Below are positions 36,350 to 45,743 of a DNA stretch of 64,000 bases, one piece after another. The position numbers were made by a program, and so were the translations under genes. Every line of letters begins with the position of its first letter. Positions within the stretch are counted from its first letter, which is position 1. The notes below the pieces were generated by a model that worked only from the letters and a program-made list of their open reading frames with translations, ran no database searches and had not been told where the DNA came from. The stretch is from NCBI GenBank assembly GCA_002708905.1, contig PAPM01000020.1:98811-162810 (forward strand), read 5' to 3'. The stretch comes from Pseudomonadales bacterium (GTDB taxonomy: Bacteria > Pseudomonadota > Gammaproteobacteria > Pseudomonadales > Ketobacteraceae).

Positions 36350-37465
36350 TTATGCCGTTACCTGCTGATAGGCCCATTCCAGCCAGGGCATCAATGCTTC
36401 CATATCCGTGGTTTCCACTGTGGCACCACCCCAGATGCGAATGCCGTCCGGTGCATCCCGATAGGCGCCGATATCGTAAGCGACACCTTCAGCTTCCAGC
36501 AGCTTGATGAATTGTTTGGTCTGGTCCTTGTCGGTTTTCAGCGTCAGGCAGATGCTGGTGTTGGATCGTTGTTCGGGATCTTGTGCCAGGAAATCAATCC
36601 AGTCGTGCTGAGCCACAAAGTTTTCAACTACGGCCAGGTTGGCTTGGGAGCGCTCAATGGCAGCCGCCACACCACCAAGATCTCGGACCCAACTTAGGGC
36701 GTCCAGATAGTCGGCCACACACAACATGGAAGGCGTGTTGATGGTTTCGCCGCGGAAAATACCTTCAATCAATTTGCCGCCTTTGGTCATGCGGAAAATT
36801 TTGGGCATGGGCCAGGGAGGAGTGTAACTTTCCAGGCGCTCGACGGCACGTGGGCTCAAAATCAGCATGCCGTGGGCACCTTCACCACCCAACACTTTCT
36901 GCCATGAGAAAGTGACCACATCCAGTTTTTCCCAAGGCAATTCCATGGCAAATACAGCAGAAGTAGCGTCGCAAATAGTCAGGCCTGCGCGCTGATTCGG
37001 TATCCAGTCGCCATTGGGGATCTTGACCCCCGAGGTGGTTCCGTTCCAGGTGAACACCAGGTCGTGACTGAAGTTCACTTCGGCCAACGCCGGCAGTTCC
37101 CCGTATTCCGCCAGCATTGAGCGTACCGAGTCCAATTTCAGTTGTTTCACAATGTCGGTATGCCAGCCGGAACCGAAGGATTCCCAGTGCAACACGTCCA
37201 CCGGACGCGGCCCCAACAGCGACCAGAGTGCCATTTCAACAGCGCCGGTATCGGACGCGGGTACAACACCCACTCGATAACCCTCCGGCAAGCCCAGTAA
37301 TTCAGCGGTCTCATCGCAGCAGCGTTGCAGGGCGCTCTTGCCGAGGGCGGAACGGTGGGAACGGCCCAGGGTGGACAGATCCAGGGCGGACACATCATAG
37401 CCGGGGCGCTTTGAGCAGGGGCCGGATGAAAAGTTCGGGTTACCGGGTTTGACTTGGGGTTGCAT
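36350..37465 (-). CDS. serC: Phosphoserine transaminase
   Basis: A 371-residue class V aminotransferase of the alphaproteobacterial/archaeal SerC type rather than the E. coli type. It makes 3-phosphoserine from 3-phosphohydroxypyruvate using glutamate. Family marks are [14 protein letters not shown] at the N-terminus, [28 protein letters not shown], and the PLP lysine in [19 protein letters not shown] 37465 has GAGG about 6 nt upstream; an alternative start at 37504 lacks one. It leads the serC-serA operon. Confidence 0.93.
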   Translation of the reverse strand: MQPQVKPGNPNFSSGPCSKRPGYDVSALDLSTLGRSHRSALGKSALQRCCDETAELLGLPEGYRVGVVPASDTGAVEMALWSLLGPRPVDVLHWESFGSGWHTDIVKQLKLDSVRSMLAEYGELPALAEVNFSHDLVFTWNGTTSGVKIPNGDWIPNQRAGLTICDATSAVFAMELPWEKLDVVTFSWQKVLGGEGAHGMLILSPRAVERLESYTPPWPMPKIFRMTKGGKLIEGIFRGETINTPSMLCVADYLDALSWVRDLGGVAAAIERSQANLAVVENFVAQHDWIDFLAQDPEQRSNTSICLTLKTDKDQTKQFIKLLEAEGVAYDIGAYRDAPDGIRIWGGATVETTDMEALMPWLEWAYQQVTA

Positions 37466-37549
37466 GGATATCCTCTTCCTTCGAGTTTCACTTTGATTAG
37501 GCATTATGCCAGCTGACTTGAGTTGGGGTAAGTCACATTGCTCGTGACG

Positions 37550-39760
37550 CTATTCTGCCCGTAATGCCCGCAGGCGTTTACCCTCGGCAATGATATAGGC
37601 CTGAATATTATGAGCGTCGTCCTCACTGATGACATCGGCAAAACTCACCATACCGGCATCCTTCAGGGCGCCGCCCAACACTATGTCGTTGAAGATATTA
37701 TGTTTTGCTTCACCCATAAAACGTAAATCCGGTATCACGCCGCCACCGTTTACGCCGGGTCCATGGCAGACGCCACAATAGCGGTGATAGGTGATTTTGC
37801 CCTGCAGAATCTGCTCGGCGGAAGCGGTGGATTCCGGCAGCTCCGGCAGGGTTGTGTCGTCCTCAAGAGGCGGGAGCGTTGCCTGACCACCAATTTTATA
37901 GGTGAGGATGCGGCCGCGGTGTTTCTGGCCAATATTGCTCGCCGCTTCTCCTGCGGCCAGGGCGAATACACCGCCCCAACCTGCGACTACGGTAATGTAT
38001 TGTTCGCCATCAATGCTGTAGGTGATGGGCGGCGCCACCACGCCGGTCTGGGCCTCTGTTGTCCACAGCTGCTCCCCCGTTTCCGCATTGTATGCAGCAA
38101 ACTGGCCGTGACTTGTGCCCTGGAAAATCAAATTGCCCGCCGTGGACAGAATGCCGCCGTTCCAGGAACCGGCATGCTGCACACGCCATACTTCTTTTTG
38201 CGCAACGGGATCCCATGCGGCAATGTGGCCACGGACGGTCCCGGCAATCACGGCATCCAGTTCCGCGTCACCGGTTGGTGCGTTCAACTGCCAGTTGATG
38301 GCGATATTCCAACGTCCATCCTGGTATTCAAAAGCCGGTTCGTTGCCGTAGGCATAAGGAATGTCCAGGGCGGGAATATAGACCAGTCCCGTTTGCGGGT
38401 TGTAGGACATGGGCTGCCAGTTGTGGCCGCCAAATGGAGAGGGTTTATGAAATGCGCCTTCCAGATCCTTGGGCGGCATCGGCTTGAGCACGGCCACCAA
38501 TTGCTCGGGGGATAATGTCGCCAGCGGATTCGGAGCCTGGTAGCGGGCGTTGGCGGTTTCCACCGGGCGTCCGGTTTCCGGGTCCACATGGGTGGCCCAG
38601 GTAACCGGAACATAATTGTTGGCAGAAATGAATTGACCGTTGGTTCGATCGATCACATAGAAGAAGCCGTTTTTCGGTGCCTGCATAAGCACTTTGCGTT
38701 TAGTGCCGTCTATGTTGAGGTCGGCCAGAATCATATGTTGGGTTGCTGTGTAATCCCAGCTGTCACCCGGGGTGGTCTGGTAGTGCCAAACGTATTCACC
38801 GGTGTCCGGCTTTAATGCCACAATCGATGACAAATAAAGATTATCGCCGCCCTCGGGGCTGCGCACCGATTGATTCCAGACTGAACCATTACCTGTGCCA
38901 ACGTATAACAGGTCCAATTCCGGATCATAGGCCATGGAATCCCAGGCGGTACCGCCACCGCCGTACTTCCACCATTCTCCGCTCCAGGTTTTTGCGGCCT
39001 TCGCCATGGCGTCGGATTCAAAACCATCCGCCGGATTGCCGGGCACAGTATAAAAACGCCAGGCTTGTTTGCCGGTGTTTGCGTCATAGGCTGTGACATA
39101 TCCCCTTACACCGTACTCAGCACCACCGTTACCGATGATAACTTTGCCTTTCACAATGCGGGGAGCACCGGTAATGGTGTAGGGCTTGTCGCGGTCTATA
39201 GTGTTGACCTTCCAGAGTTCTTTGCCGGTGCCCGCATCCAGTGCCACCAGATAGCCATCCAGGGTGCCCACATAGACTCTGCCTTCCCACAGGGCAGCAC
39301 CACGGTTCACTGCGTCACAGCAGGCTTTCGCGCCCCAGGCTTTGGGGACTTTGGGATCGTATTTCCAAATCAGTTTGCCGTTGCGGGCATCGTGGGCATA
39401 GACGATGCTCCAGGCGGCGGTGCTGAACATGATGCCGTCCACGACGATAGGGGTGGCTTCCAGGCCACGGCTGCTGTTGAGGTCATAGGACCAGGCCAGC
39501 CCCAGTTGGTTTACATTGGTGGTGTTAATCTGTGACAGCGGGCTGAAGCGGGATTCATCGTAGGTACGCCCGTGGGCGAGCCAGTTTTGTGGTTCGCTGT
39601 CTGCCTGCCGAATGCGATCCCCGTTGAGCGTGCCGGTGACCTTTTGAATCCGTTCGGCGCTGTCAAAAGCCGGGTCAACGGATGGTGGTTGTGATTGATA
39701 GATGAAAACCGCAAGCAAGACCAACAACAGTGCAACACTGAGGCTAATAAATGTACGCAT
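37550..39760 (-). CDS. PQQ-dependent quinohaemoprotein alcohol dehydrogenase
   Basis: A 736-residue periplasmic enzyme. An N-terminal hydrophobic segment (about 5-22) exports or anchors it. The body is an eight-bladed propeller with WAYxxN-like blades (GLAWSYDLNSSRG, WKYDPKVPKAWG), the vicinal disulphide AKACCDAVNRG that contacts PQQ, and GDSWDYTATQ. Residues about 640-736 are a cytochrome c domain with YCGVCHGPG as haem site and a Met in DAGMVSF as likely sixth ligand. It oxidises primary alcohols and passes electrons to cytochrome c. Pqq biosynthesis genes are not in this window. AGGAAGG precedes the ATG. Confidence 0.93.
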   Translation of the reverse strand: MRTFISLSVALLLVLLAVFIYQSQPPSVDPAFDSAERIQKVTGTLNGDRIRQADSEPQNWLAHGRTYDESRFSPLSQINTTNVNQLGLAWSYDLNSSRGLEATPIVVDGIMFSTAAWSIVYAHDARNGKLIWKYDPKVPKAWGAKACCDAVNRGAALWEGRVYVGTLDGYLVALDAGTGKELWKVNTIDRDKPYTITGAPRIVKGKVIIGNGGAEYGVRGYVTAYDANTGKQAWRFYTVPGNPADGFESDAMAKAAKTWSGEWWKYGGGGTAWDSMAYDPELDLLYVGTGNGSVWNQSVRSPEGGDNLYLSSIVALKPDTGEYVWHYQTTPGDSWDYTATQHMILADLNIDGTKRKVLMQAPKNGFFYVIDRTNGQFISANNYVPVTWATHVDPETGRPVETANARYQAPNPLATLSPEQLVAVLKPMPPKDLEGAFHKPSPFGGHNWQPMSYNPQTGLVYIPALDIPYAYGNEPAFEYQDGRWNIAINWQLNAPTGDAELDAVIAGTVRGHIAAWDPVAQKEVWRVQHAGSWNGGILSTAGNLIFQGTSHGQFAAYNAETGEQLWTTEAQTGVVAPPITYSIDGEQYITVVAGWGGVFALAAGEAASNIGQKHRGRILTYKIGGQATLPPLEDDTTLPELPESTASAEQILQGKITYHRYCGVCHGPGVNGGGVIPDLRFMGEAKHNIFNDIVLGGALKDAGMVSFADVISEDDAHNIQAYIIAEGKRLRALRAE

Positions 39761-39902
39761 GGAAGTTCCTTCCTATTGTCGACACGTTATTGTCGGAGAA
39801 GTGGGGCTGACACTTTCATTTTCCTTTATTCAAATTGTTCTTGTTCTTCTGGGACAGCAGAAAGCTGAGCAGCAATGATATGACAGCGGTCGCGAAAGAT
39901 CA

Positions 39903-39919
39903 CCCTTGGCCACCAGGGG
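39903..39919 (-). terminator. Hairpin after the 105-residue gene
   Basis: On the minus strand CCCCTGG-TGG-CCAAGGG directly follows the stop at 39920, with one G-T pair, then TGATCTTTCG. A weak intrinsic terminator is possible. Confidence 0.4.
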
Positions 39920-40237
39920 TTACTTTCCTCGCTGATATTCCGCCACCAGCACTTTGATTTTCAGCCTGATGATATCGGCCAGCATGCGCATTTTGCGTTC
40001 ATGCTCCTGGTGCGCAATGTCGTAGAGCTGCTTTTTCAGGGTTTCGCCACTGTCTTCGGGGACCGTCAGAGACCATTCGGTGAAAAAAGAATCATAGCTA
40101 TCCACCGTTTTTATCAATTCAAAGCGCAGCTTCTCCCGATCCCGCTTGGGAATCGCGCGCAGGGCAATGTCGATAACGCTTTCCAGGTCAGAACTTTGTT
40201 GCTTGTTCGAATTGGGGAATTGGATGATCTTGGACAT
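39920..40237 (-). CDS. Small hypothetical protein, helical
   Basis: A 105-residue cytosolic protein of unknown function. It begins MSKIIQFPNSNKQ and is predicted mostly helical and highly charged (RDREKLRFELIKTVDSYDSF, HERKMRMLADIIRLKIKVLV). No Cys and no membrane segment. GGGGG lies about 6 nt before the ATG, and a hairpin follows the stop, so it looks like a real single gene. It may bind a partner or nucleic acid. No family recognised. Confidence 0.65.
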   Translation of the reverse strand: MSKIIQFPNSNKQQSSDLESVIDIALRAIPKRDREKLRFELIKTVDSYDSFFTEWSLTVPEDSGETLKKQLYDIAHQEHERKMRMLADIIRLKIKVLVAEYQRGK

Positions 40238-40477
40238 GGAGCCCCCTTGGTGTTCAGGTACGGGATTCTTTTTCAGTTGCCGGATTCACAATTCACGCCA
40301 GTTTATAACTCATTGATTCTTAGGCTATTGCAAGGGTTAGCGTTGTGGCTTTTGTGACAAACTTTGGGATGGCCGCAGGTCGATGCACAAAATTCCGGTG
40401 GCGGAGTGTTGCTATTTGAACTCTATTCGAATAGTGTTCGTGGAATCGTACACCCAGTTTATTAACCGGAGCGTTTG

Positions 40478-41203
40478 ATGCCCGCCCCAAGGTTCTCCAT
40501 GCAAGAGCAGGAAGATCTTATCCTCGCTGCCGCCGTGCAGTGTATTGAGGATACCTCCCTGCTTGATTTCACCATGTCTGCGCTTTCAAAGTCAGCAGGG
40601 CTGTCCATGGGCTCGGTCTACAAGCATATGCAGAGTAAAGAGGATGTGTTGGTGGCACTGGGCTATCGCTCCAATGTGCAATTGAAACGGGTTTTCATGG
40701 AAGTGCTTTCTCTGCCCTTGCCCGTATCCGTTCGACTGATTGCTGTGCAGTTATTTTGTCATGAGAAAGTGGCCTTATACCGCTTCAGCCAGCATCTGGA
40801 TATGTTGCTGGGCAACGAGGCTATTCTGCAGCGTGCCTCCGAACGCTGGTTGCAGCGCTTTATGGAAGAGCATATTGCGATAGAGCAGTTGTTCCGACAA
40901 ACCATCTTTGATGCCTGTGAATCCGGTGAACTGGTGGTGGATTCAGGCGAGCAGGAAGCCATGGCCCATGAAATGGTGATTGGCATGTGGTCGTTATGTG
41001 TCGGGCATACCCAGGTTATTATGCAACGCAGCGCCCGTAATGTTATCGGTCGGGGGGCGGAAGGTCCCAAAAAGCTGGAGTGCAACTCGCCCATTATCCG
41101 CAGCATCAAAACCGTAATAAACAGTTACCCATGGAAGACGCCCGTCACAGATGAACTCATCATGCAGGCAATACAGATGCTTGAACAGCGGGATTTACGC
41201 TAG
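40478..41203 (+). CDS. TetR-family regulator of the adjacent RND pump
   Basis: A 241-residue TetR-type protein. The helix-turn-helix is in residues about 12-60, with DFTMSALSKSAGLSMGSVYKHMQSK; GSVYKHM takes the place of GSLYxHF. The C-terminal domain is long (about 180 residues). It lies 90 bp upstream of an RND adaptor and permease on the same strand, so it probably controls them. ATG at 40478 is used; a TTG one codon earlier is less likely. The gap to the pump carries an 18-bp tandem repeat. Confidence 0.87.
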   Translation: MPAPRFSMQEQEDLILAAAVQCIEDTSLLDFTMSALSKSAGLSMGSVYKHMQSKEDVLVALGYRSNVQLKRVFMEVLSLPLPVSVRLIAVQLFCHEKVALYRFSQHLDMLLGNEAILQRASERWLQRFMEEHIAIEQLFRQTIFDACESGELVVDSGEQEAMAHEMVIGMWSLCVGHTQVIMQRSARNVIGRGAEGPKKLECNSPIIRSIKTVINSYPWKTPVTDELIMQAIQMLEQRDLR

Positions 41204-41226
41204 CCGTCTGTGGGCAAGTTGTCTGT

Positions 41227-41262
41227 TGGGTTAGGAACTTCAACTGGGTTAGGAACTTCAAC
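41227..41262. repeat. Tandem repeat of an 18-bp unit (two copies)
   Basis: TGGGTTAGGAACTTCAAC occurs twice with no gap and no mismatch, 24 bp after the tetR stop and 31 bp before the adaptor ATG. It may be a replication slippage product or a doubled regulator site. No palindrome inside the unit. Confidence 0.85.
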
Positions 41263-41292
41263 CGTTGGTAATTTAACAAGAGAGTACACGCT

Positions 41293-42465
41293 ATGAACAT
41301 CCGCCGTTGGGGGTTGACTGCTGTTGCCTGTGTAGCCGTGTTTGCTGCATTGGCATTTTTCAAGGTGATGGAAATCAAAGCCGCCATCGCCTTCGGTGAA
41401 TCGTTTCCTGAGCACTCGGAAACGGTTGAGGATGCGGTGGTCGAGGTCGCTGATTTCACGCCGACCATTAAGGTGATGGGAACGGTGGTAGCGGCCAAGC
41501 GCCTGGATCTGCACAACGAACTGGCGGGGGAAATCACCAAAGTGAACTTTGTGTCCGGCGGACATGTTGAGGCAGAGCAGATCCTGCTGCAATTGGATGT
41601 CTCCATTGAACAGGCGAACCTCGCCGCAGCCGAAGCCCGTGCTGATCTGGCGCAGTCCACGTTCGCACGGGCCAAGGATTTGTACGGAAGAAATGCTGTC
41701 AGCAAGGAGCAGCTGGACCAGGCGCAGTCCGATTTGGCCACCTCCCTGGCGGAAGTGAAAGTCCTGCAGCGTACCATTGACAAGAAGACCCTGCGTGCGC
41801 CTTTCGCAGCCACGGCGGGTCTGCATCAGTTTGAAGTGGGCCAATATCTGCCGGAAAACACCTTCATCACCACCTTGGTGGGTGACAGTGAAGTGGCGTG
41901 GGTGGACTTTAAAGTGCCGCAATTTTACCGCCCACTTGAGATCGGTGCCGAGGTGGTGATTGAGAGTATCGGGCACAGTAATAACCAAGTACGAATCCGC
42001 GGCACAGTGATTGGGGAAAATACCATTGTGCAAACTGAAAATCGCAGTCGCCTGTATCGGGCCGCGATCAAGGCGGATAACAAGCGCTTTACTGCCAACA
42101 CCATGGTCAGTGTCCATGTACCCATCGGTGATGCGGCGGAGGTATTGCAGGTGCCGGCGGCTGCAATTCAGTACGATGCATTGGGCGCTTATGTTTTCCT
42201 GTTACAGAGCGTCGAGGATGGCGAAGGGTTTCGTGCGCACAGACATCAGGTAAAGATCAAAACCACCATAGGCGATACCACATTGCTGGCCACTCCTGAT
42301 GCCACCAGCGGCATCAAAGCAGGTGACCCGATAGCGGCGGCAGGCGCCTTCAAGTTGCATGAGGGTATTCTGGTGTACACCAAAGATCGTGCCGGGCGCT
42401 CTGAAGTTAATTCAGACAACATGGCTGACCTCAATGCCGGTTCTGACCCGAAGGAAGCACTGTGA
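41293..42465 (+). CDS. RND efflux periplasmic adaptor
   Basis: A 390-residue membrane-fusion protein, anchored by an N-terminal hydrophobic segment (LTAVACVAVFAALAFF). Lipoyl halves are VVAAKRLDLHNELAGEITK and TLRAPFAATAGLHQFEVGQYL, with a helical hairpin between them. It overlaps the permease gene by one base (TGATG), which indicates translational coupling. The TetR gene just upstream probably represses both. Confidence 0.9.
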   Translation: MNIRRWGLTAVACVAVFAALAFFKVMEIKAAIAFGESFPEHSETVEDAVVEVADFTPTIKVMGTVVAAKRLDLHNELAGEITKVNFVSGGHVEAEQILLQLDVSIEQANLAAAEARADLAQSTFARAKDLYGRNAVSKEQLDQAQSDLATSLAEVKVLQRTIDKKTLRAPFAATAGLHQFEVGQYLPENTFITTLVGDSEVAWVDFKVPQFYRPLEIGAEVVIESIGHSNNQVRIRGTVIGENTIVQTENRSRLYRAAIKADNKRFTANTMVSVHVPIGDAAEVLQVPAAAIQYDALGAYVFLLQSVEDGEGFRAHRHQVKIKTTIGDTTLLATPDATSGIKAGDPIAAAGAFKLHEGILVYTKDRAGRSEVNSDNMADLNAGSDPKEAL

Positions 42466-45400
42466 TGGATATTTTCGTCAAACGTCCGGTATTGGCGGTG
42501 GTGATCTCGCTGGTGCTGCTGCTGGCGGGCAGTTTTGCGGCCTTCAAAATACCGGTAATTCAGTTTCCGCAAATTGAAAGTTCGTCCCTGGAGATAACCA
42601 CTTCCTATCCGGGTTCTTCAGCGGAAGTGGTGCAGGGGTTTATTACCGAGCCCATTGAACGGGCGGCCATGACGATTCCCGGGGTGGACTATGTGGATGC
42701 CACCACCACAGCCGGATTGAGTAAAGTGACCGCCTGGCTGGAACTGAATGAAGACAGCACCCGGGCCCTGGCCGAGCTTTCAGCACGGCTCGCGCAGATT
42801 CGCTACGAGTTGCCTGACGGTGCGGAAGATCCGGCGGTATCGGTGGTGCGGGCGGATCGGCCTGCGGCGTTGTTTTATCTGGATGTGCAAGGTGACCAGT
42901 GGAGCCGGTCGGAGTTGACCGATTACCTGGAAAGAGAAGTGAACCCTTTGTTTGCCGCTATTGATGGTGTGCAGCGGGTTGGTCTTGAGGGCGGGCGCTC
43001 TCCCGCCATGCGGGTATGGATCGATCCCCTGAAGATCGCTGCATTGAATATGGGGGCGGACGAAGTGCTGAGCGCCATCCGTGCCAACAACGTGATTGCC
43101 ACTATGGGTAAAACCGAGAATGACCAGCGTCAGATTCATCTACTGAGTAATGCGACCCTGGAAACCGTCTCTGACTTTGAGCAGTTGGTGGTGAGTAATA
43201 TTGACGGTGCTGTCATTCGGTTGGGCGATATTGCCCGGGTGGAGTTGGGGGAGACCCGCGGTACGATCAAAGCCCGCTATAACCAGAAGACGACCGTGTA
43301 CATCTCCATCTGGCCCCTGCCCGGTGCCAATGAGATCGCCATCGGAGATGAAGTCTACAAGCGACTGGCTTCCATTAACGAGGCATTGCCACGGGGACTG
43401 GTTATCAACACCGGCTACGATGGCACCATCTATATGCGGGAATCCCTGCGGGAAATTTTTACCACCTTGTTTGAAACCATTCTGCTTGTCGGTGTCGTTG
43501 TCTTGATTCTGATGGGATCATTCCGCACCGCCCTGGTACCGCTGGTGACAATCCCCATCTCCATCCTGGGCAGTATTGCCGTGATCTACAGCATGGGATT
43601 TGCCTTGAATCTGTTGACGATACTTGCAGTGGTGTTGTCGGTGGGGCTGGTGGTGGATGATGCTATTGTCGTAGTGGAGAATGTGGCGCGACATCTGCGG
43701 GAAGGCCGTAGTCGTGTGGAAGCCGCGCTGGTGAGCTCAAGGGAATTGTTGTCTCCCATTATCGCGATGACCTTCACCCTGGCGGCGGTGTATACCCCGA
43801 TTGGCTTTGTATCGGGATTCACCGGCAGCCTGTTTAAGGAGTTTGCCTTTACCTTGGCGACCGCCGTTATCATCTCGGGTATCGTGGCGATCACCTTGTC
43901 ACCTATCATGAGTGCGTGGGTATGTGCCGACCAGGGCAAGGAAAGCCGAATGACCCAAGTGGTCAACAATTGGTTTGATCGTTTGCGCAATCGTTATGTC
44001 CGGTTGTTAAGTGCCAGCTTTGCCTGGCGTAATCAGATTCTGTTTGTGGCACTGTTTATCACCTTGCTGGCCGTGCCGTTTTATCTTTTTTCTGCAAAAG
44101 AGCTGGCACCCATCGAAGACCAGAACAGTATCAACATCATTATCGAGTCTCCACCCAATGCTTCGTTGGAGTACACGGATAACTACATGCACGATGTGAT
44201 CGACCTGATCGAAAACACCACCCCCGGATTGAAGATGGTTTGGCAAATAATTTCCCCTGACGGTGGGTTCGGTGGGATTGAATTTGTGGACTTTGATCAG
44301 CGGGAACAGTCGGTACAGGAATTGTTGCCGGGTACGTTCCAGCGGTTGTCGTCCATTACCGGCGTCAAGGTCTTCCCCATACTGTTTCCCAGTCTGCCCA
44401 CCGCGGGGCAGTTTGATGTGGAAATGGTGGTGCAGTCGCCCGATGATTACGAAACCATGGAGCAATATGCCGGCCAATTGATTCAGGCGGCGTACCAGAG
44501 TGGTCAGTTCATGTTTGTGGATACCGACCTCAATGTGAACCTGCCGCAGGGCCGTTTGCGCTTTGATCATGACCGAATTGCCGACCTGGGGATGGACATC
44601 CATTATGTCAGCAACCAATTGGCATCACTGTTTGCGGAGATGGATGCTAATCGGTTTAATGCGGACGGCAAGGCCTATCGTGTTATTCCCCTGGTGGAAA
44701 ACCAGGCCCGGGACAATCCAGACGCCATCCTGGATGTGTCGGTGCGAACCCCCAGCGGTGAACTGATTCCGCTGCGTACCATTGCTGAGTTGGAATCCAT
44801 TACCGGGCCACGTTCCCTGGGCAAGTTCAATCAACAGCGTTCCTTCCGGATCTTCGGGGGGGTGCTGCCCGGAACGACTAATGGCCAGGCTTTGGCAACG
44901 TTGGAGCAGGCGGCAGCGGACGTGCTGCCCGCCAATTACACCATTGACTACGCCGGTGTTTCCCGCCAGTTAAAAAAAGAAGGCAATAGCATGGTGTCGG
45001 TGCTGGTGATTGCCATCATTGTGGTGTATCTGGCTCTGGCGATTCAGTTCAACAGCTTTCGGTTGCCATTGGTGGTACTGGCCGGTTCGGTTCCCTTGGC
45101 ACTTTCCGGTGCCATGCTGTTCACCTTTTTAAGTTTCACCACAATCAATATCTATGCCCAGATAGGATTCATAACCCTGGTGGGTTTGATTGCCAAAAAT
45201 GGCATTTTGATTACTGAGTTTGCCCATGAGCAACAACGCCATGGCATGACGAAGACTGCAGCCATCACCGAGGCGGCGGCATTGCGGTTAAGACCGGTAT
45301 TGATGACAACAGCCGCTACGGTGTTGGGTCATTTCCCTCTGGTGCTGGTGACGGGGCCGGGAGCAGAAGCACGCAACAGCATCGGTATTATACTGGTGGC

Positions 45401-45524
45401 TGGGATGGCGATAGGCACGGTGTTTACGCTGTTTATACTGCCCTCTGTGTATCTTTGGCTGGCGGGCGAGACCGAGCCCGATACAGCGGAACCGGTAGAG
45501 CGCGCTTCCATGGCAATGGCATAG
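42465..45524 (+). CDS. RND efflux permease (multidrug-type)
   Basis: A 1019-residue pump with the 12-helix RND pattern (MDIFVKRPVLAVVISLVLLL at the start). The proton-relay pair is present in VLSVGLVVDDAIVVVEN, with two Asp as in AcrB/MexB-type drug pumps. Other marks are TSYPGSSAEVVQGFITEP, IRANNVIATMG and GLIAKNGILITEFAHEQ. The presence of the Asp-Asp pair, the TetR gene and the coupled adaptor supports multidrug or lipid efflux. An outer-membrane channel gene is missing here. Confidence 0.93.
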   Translation: MDIFVKRPVLAVVISLVLLLAGSFAAFKIPVIQFPQIESSSLEITTSYPGSSAEVVQGFITEPIERAAMTIPGVDYVDATTTAGLSKVTAWLELNEDSTRALAELSARLAQIRYELPDGAEDPAVSVVRADRPAALFYLDVQGDQWSRSELTDYLEREVNPLFAAIDGVQRVGLEGGRSPAMRVWIDPLKIAALNMGADEVLSAIRANNVIATMGKTENDQRQIHLLSNATLETVSDFEQLVVSNIDGAVIRLGDIARVELGETRGTIKARYNQKTTVYISIWPLPGANEIAIGDEVYKRLASINEALPRGLVINTGYDGTIYMRESLREIFTTLFETILLVGVVVLILMGSFRTALVPLVTIPISILGSIAVIYSMGFALNLLTILAVVLSVGLVVDDAIVVVENVARHLREGRSRVEAALVSSRELLSPIIAMTFTLAAVYTPIGFVSGFTGSLFKEFAFTLATAVIISGIVAITLSPIMSAWVCADQGKESRMTQVVNNWFDRLRNRYVRLLSASFAWRNQILFVALFITLLAVPFYLFSAKELAPIEDQNSINIIIESPPNASLEYTDNYMHDVIDLIENTTPGLKMVWQIISPDGGFGGIEFVDFDQREQSVQELLPGTFQRLSSITGVKVFPILFPSLPTAGQFDVEMVVQSPDDYETMEQYAGQLIQAAYQSGQFMFVDTDLNVNLPQGRLRFDHDRIADLGMDIHYVSNQLASLFAEMDANRFNADGKAYRVIPLVENQARDNPDAILDVSVRTPSGELIPLRTIAELESITGPRSLGKFNQQRSFRIFGGVLPGTTNGQALATLEQAAADVLPANYTIDYAGVSRQLKKEGNSMVSVLVIAIIVVYLALAIQFNSFRLPLVVLAGSVPLALSGAMLFTFLSFTTINIYAQIGFITLVGLIAKNGILITEFAHEQQRHGMTKTAAITEAAALRLRPVLMTTAATVLGHFPLVLVTGPGAEARNSIGIILVAGMAIGTVFTLFILPSVYLWLAGETEPDTAEPVERASMAMA

Positions 45525-45743
45525 TACAGTTATTCATTCGCCCACTTATTCAGATTATGTAAATAAAATCGACACGCAGAAATTAGGTATTCATTTCGTA
45601 GTAAAAGTCACGTATTCAAAGCGACAAATCCAATTTCACGAAATGGCGAATTAAGGTGAAATTTCCTTGAGCCATTTGGGGCTATCACGGCTCAGTAGTA
45701 TTGCTCGTCAAATGCTTCACATTCGTGTAATGGAGATACCGGA

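Noticed and set aside
41160..42117. Long minus-strand frames opposite the RND adaptor gene
   Set aside because: The plus-strand frame is a complete adaptor with lipoyl motifs; the antisense frames lack start signals and motifs.
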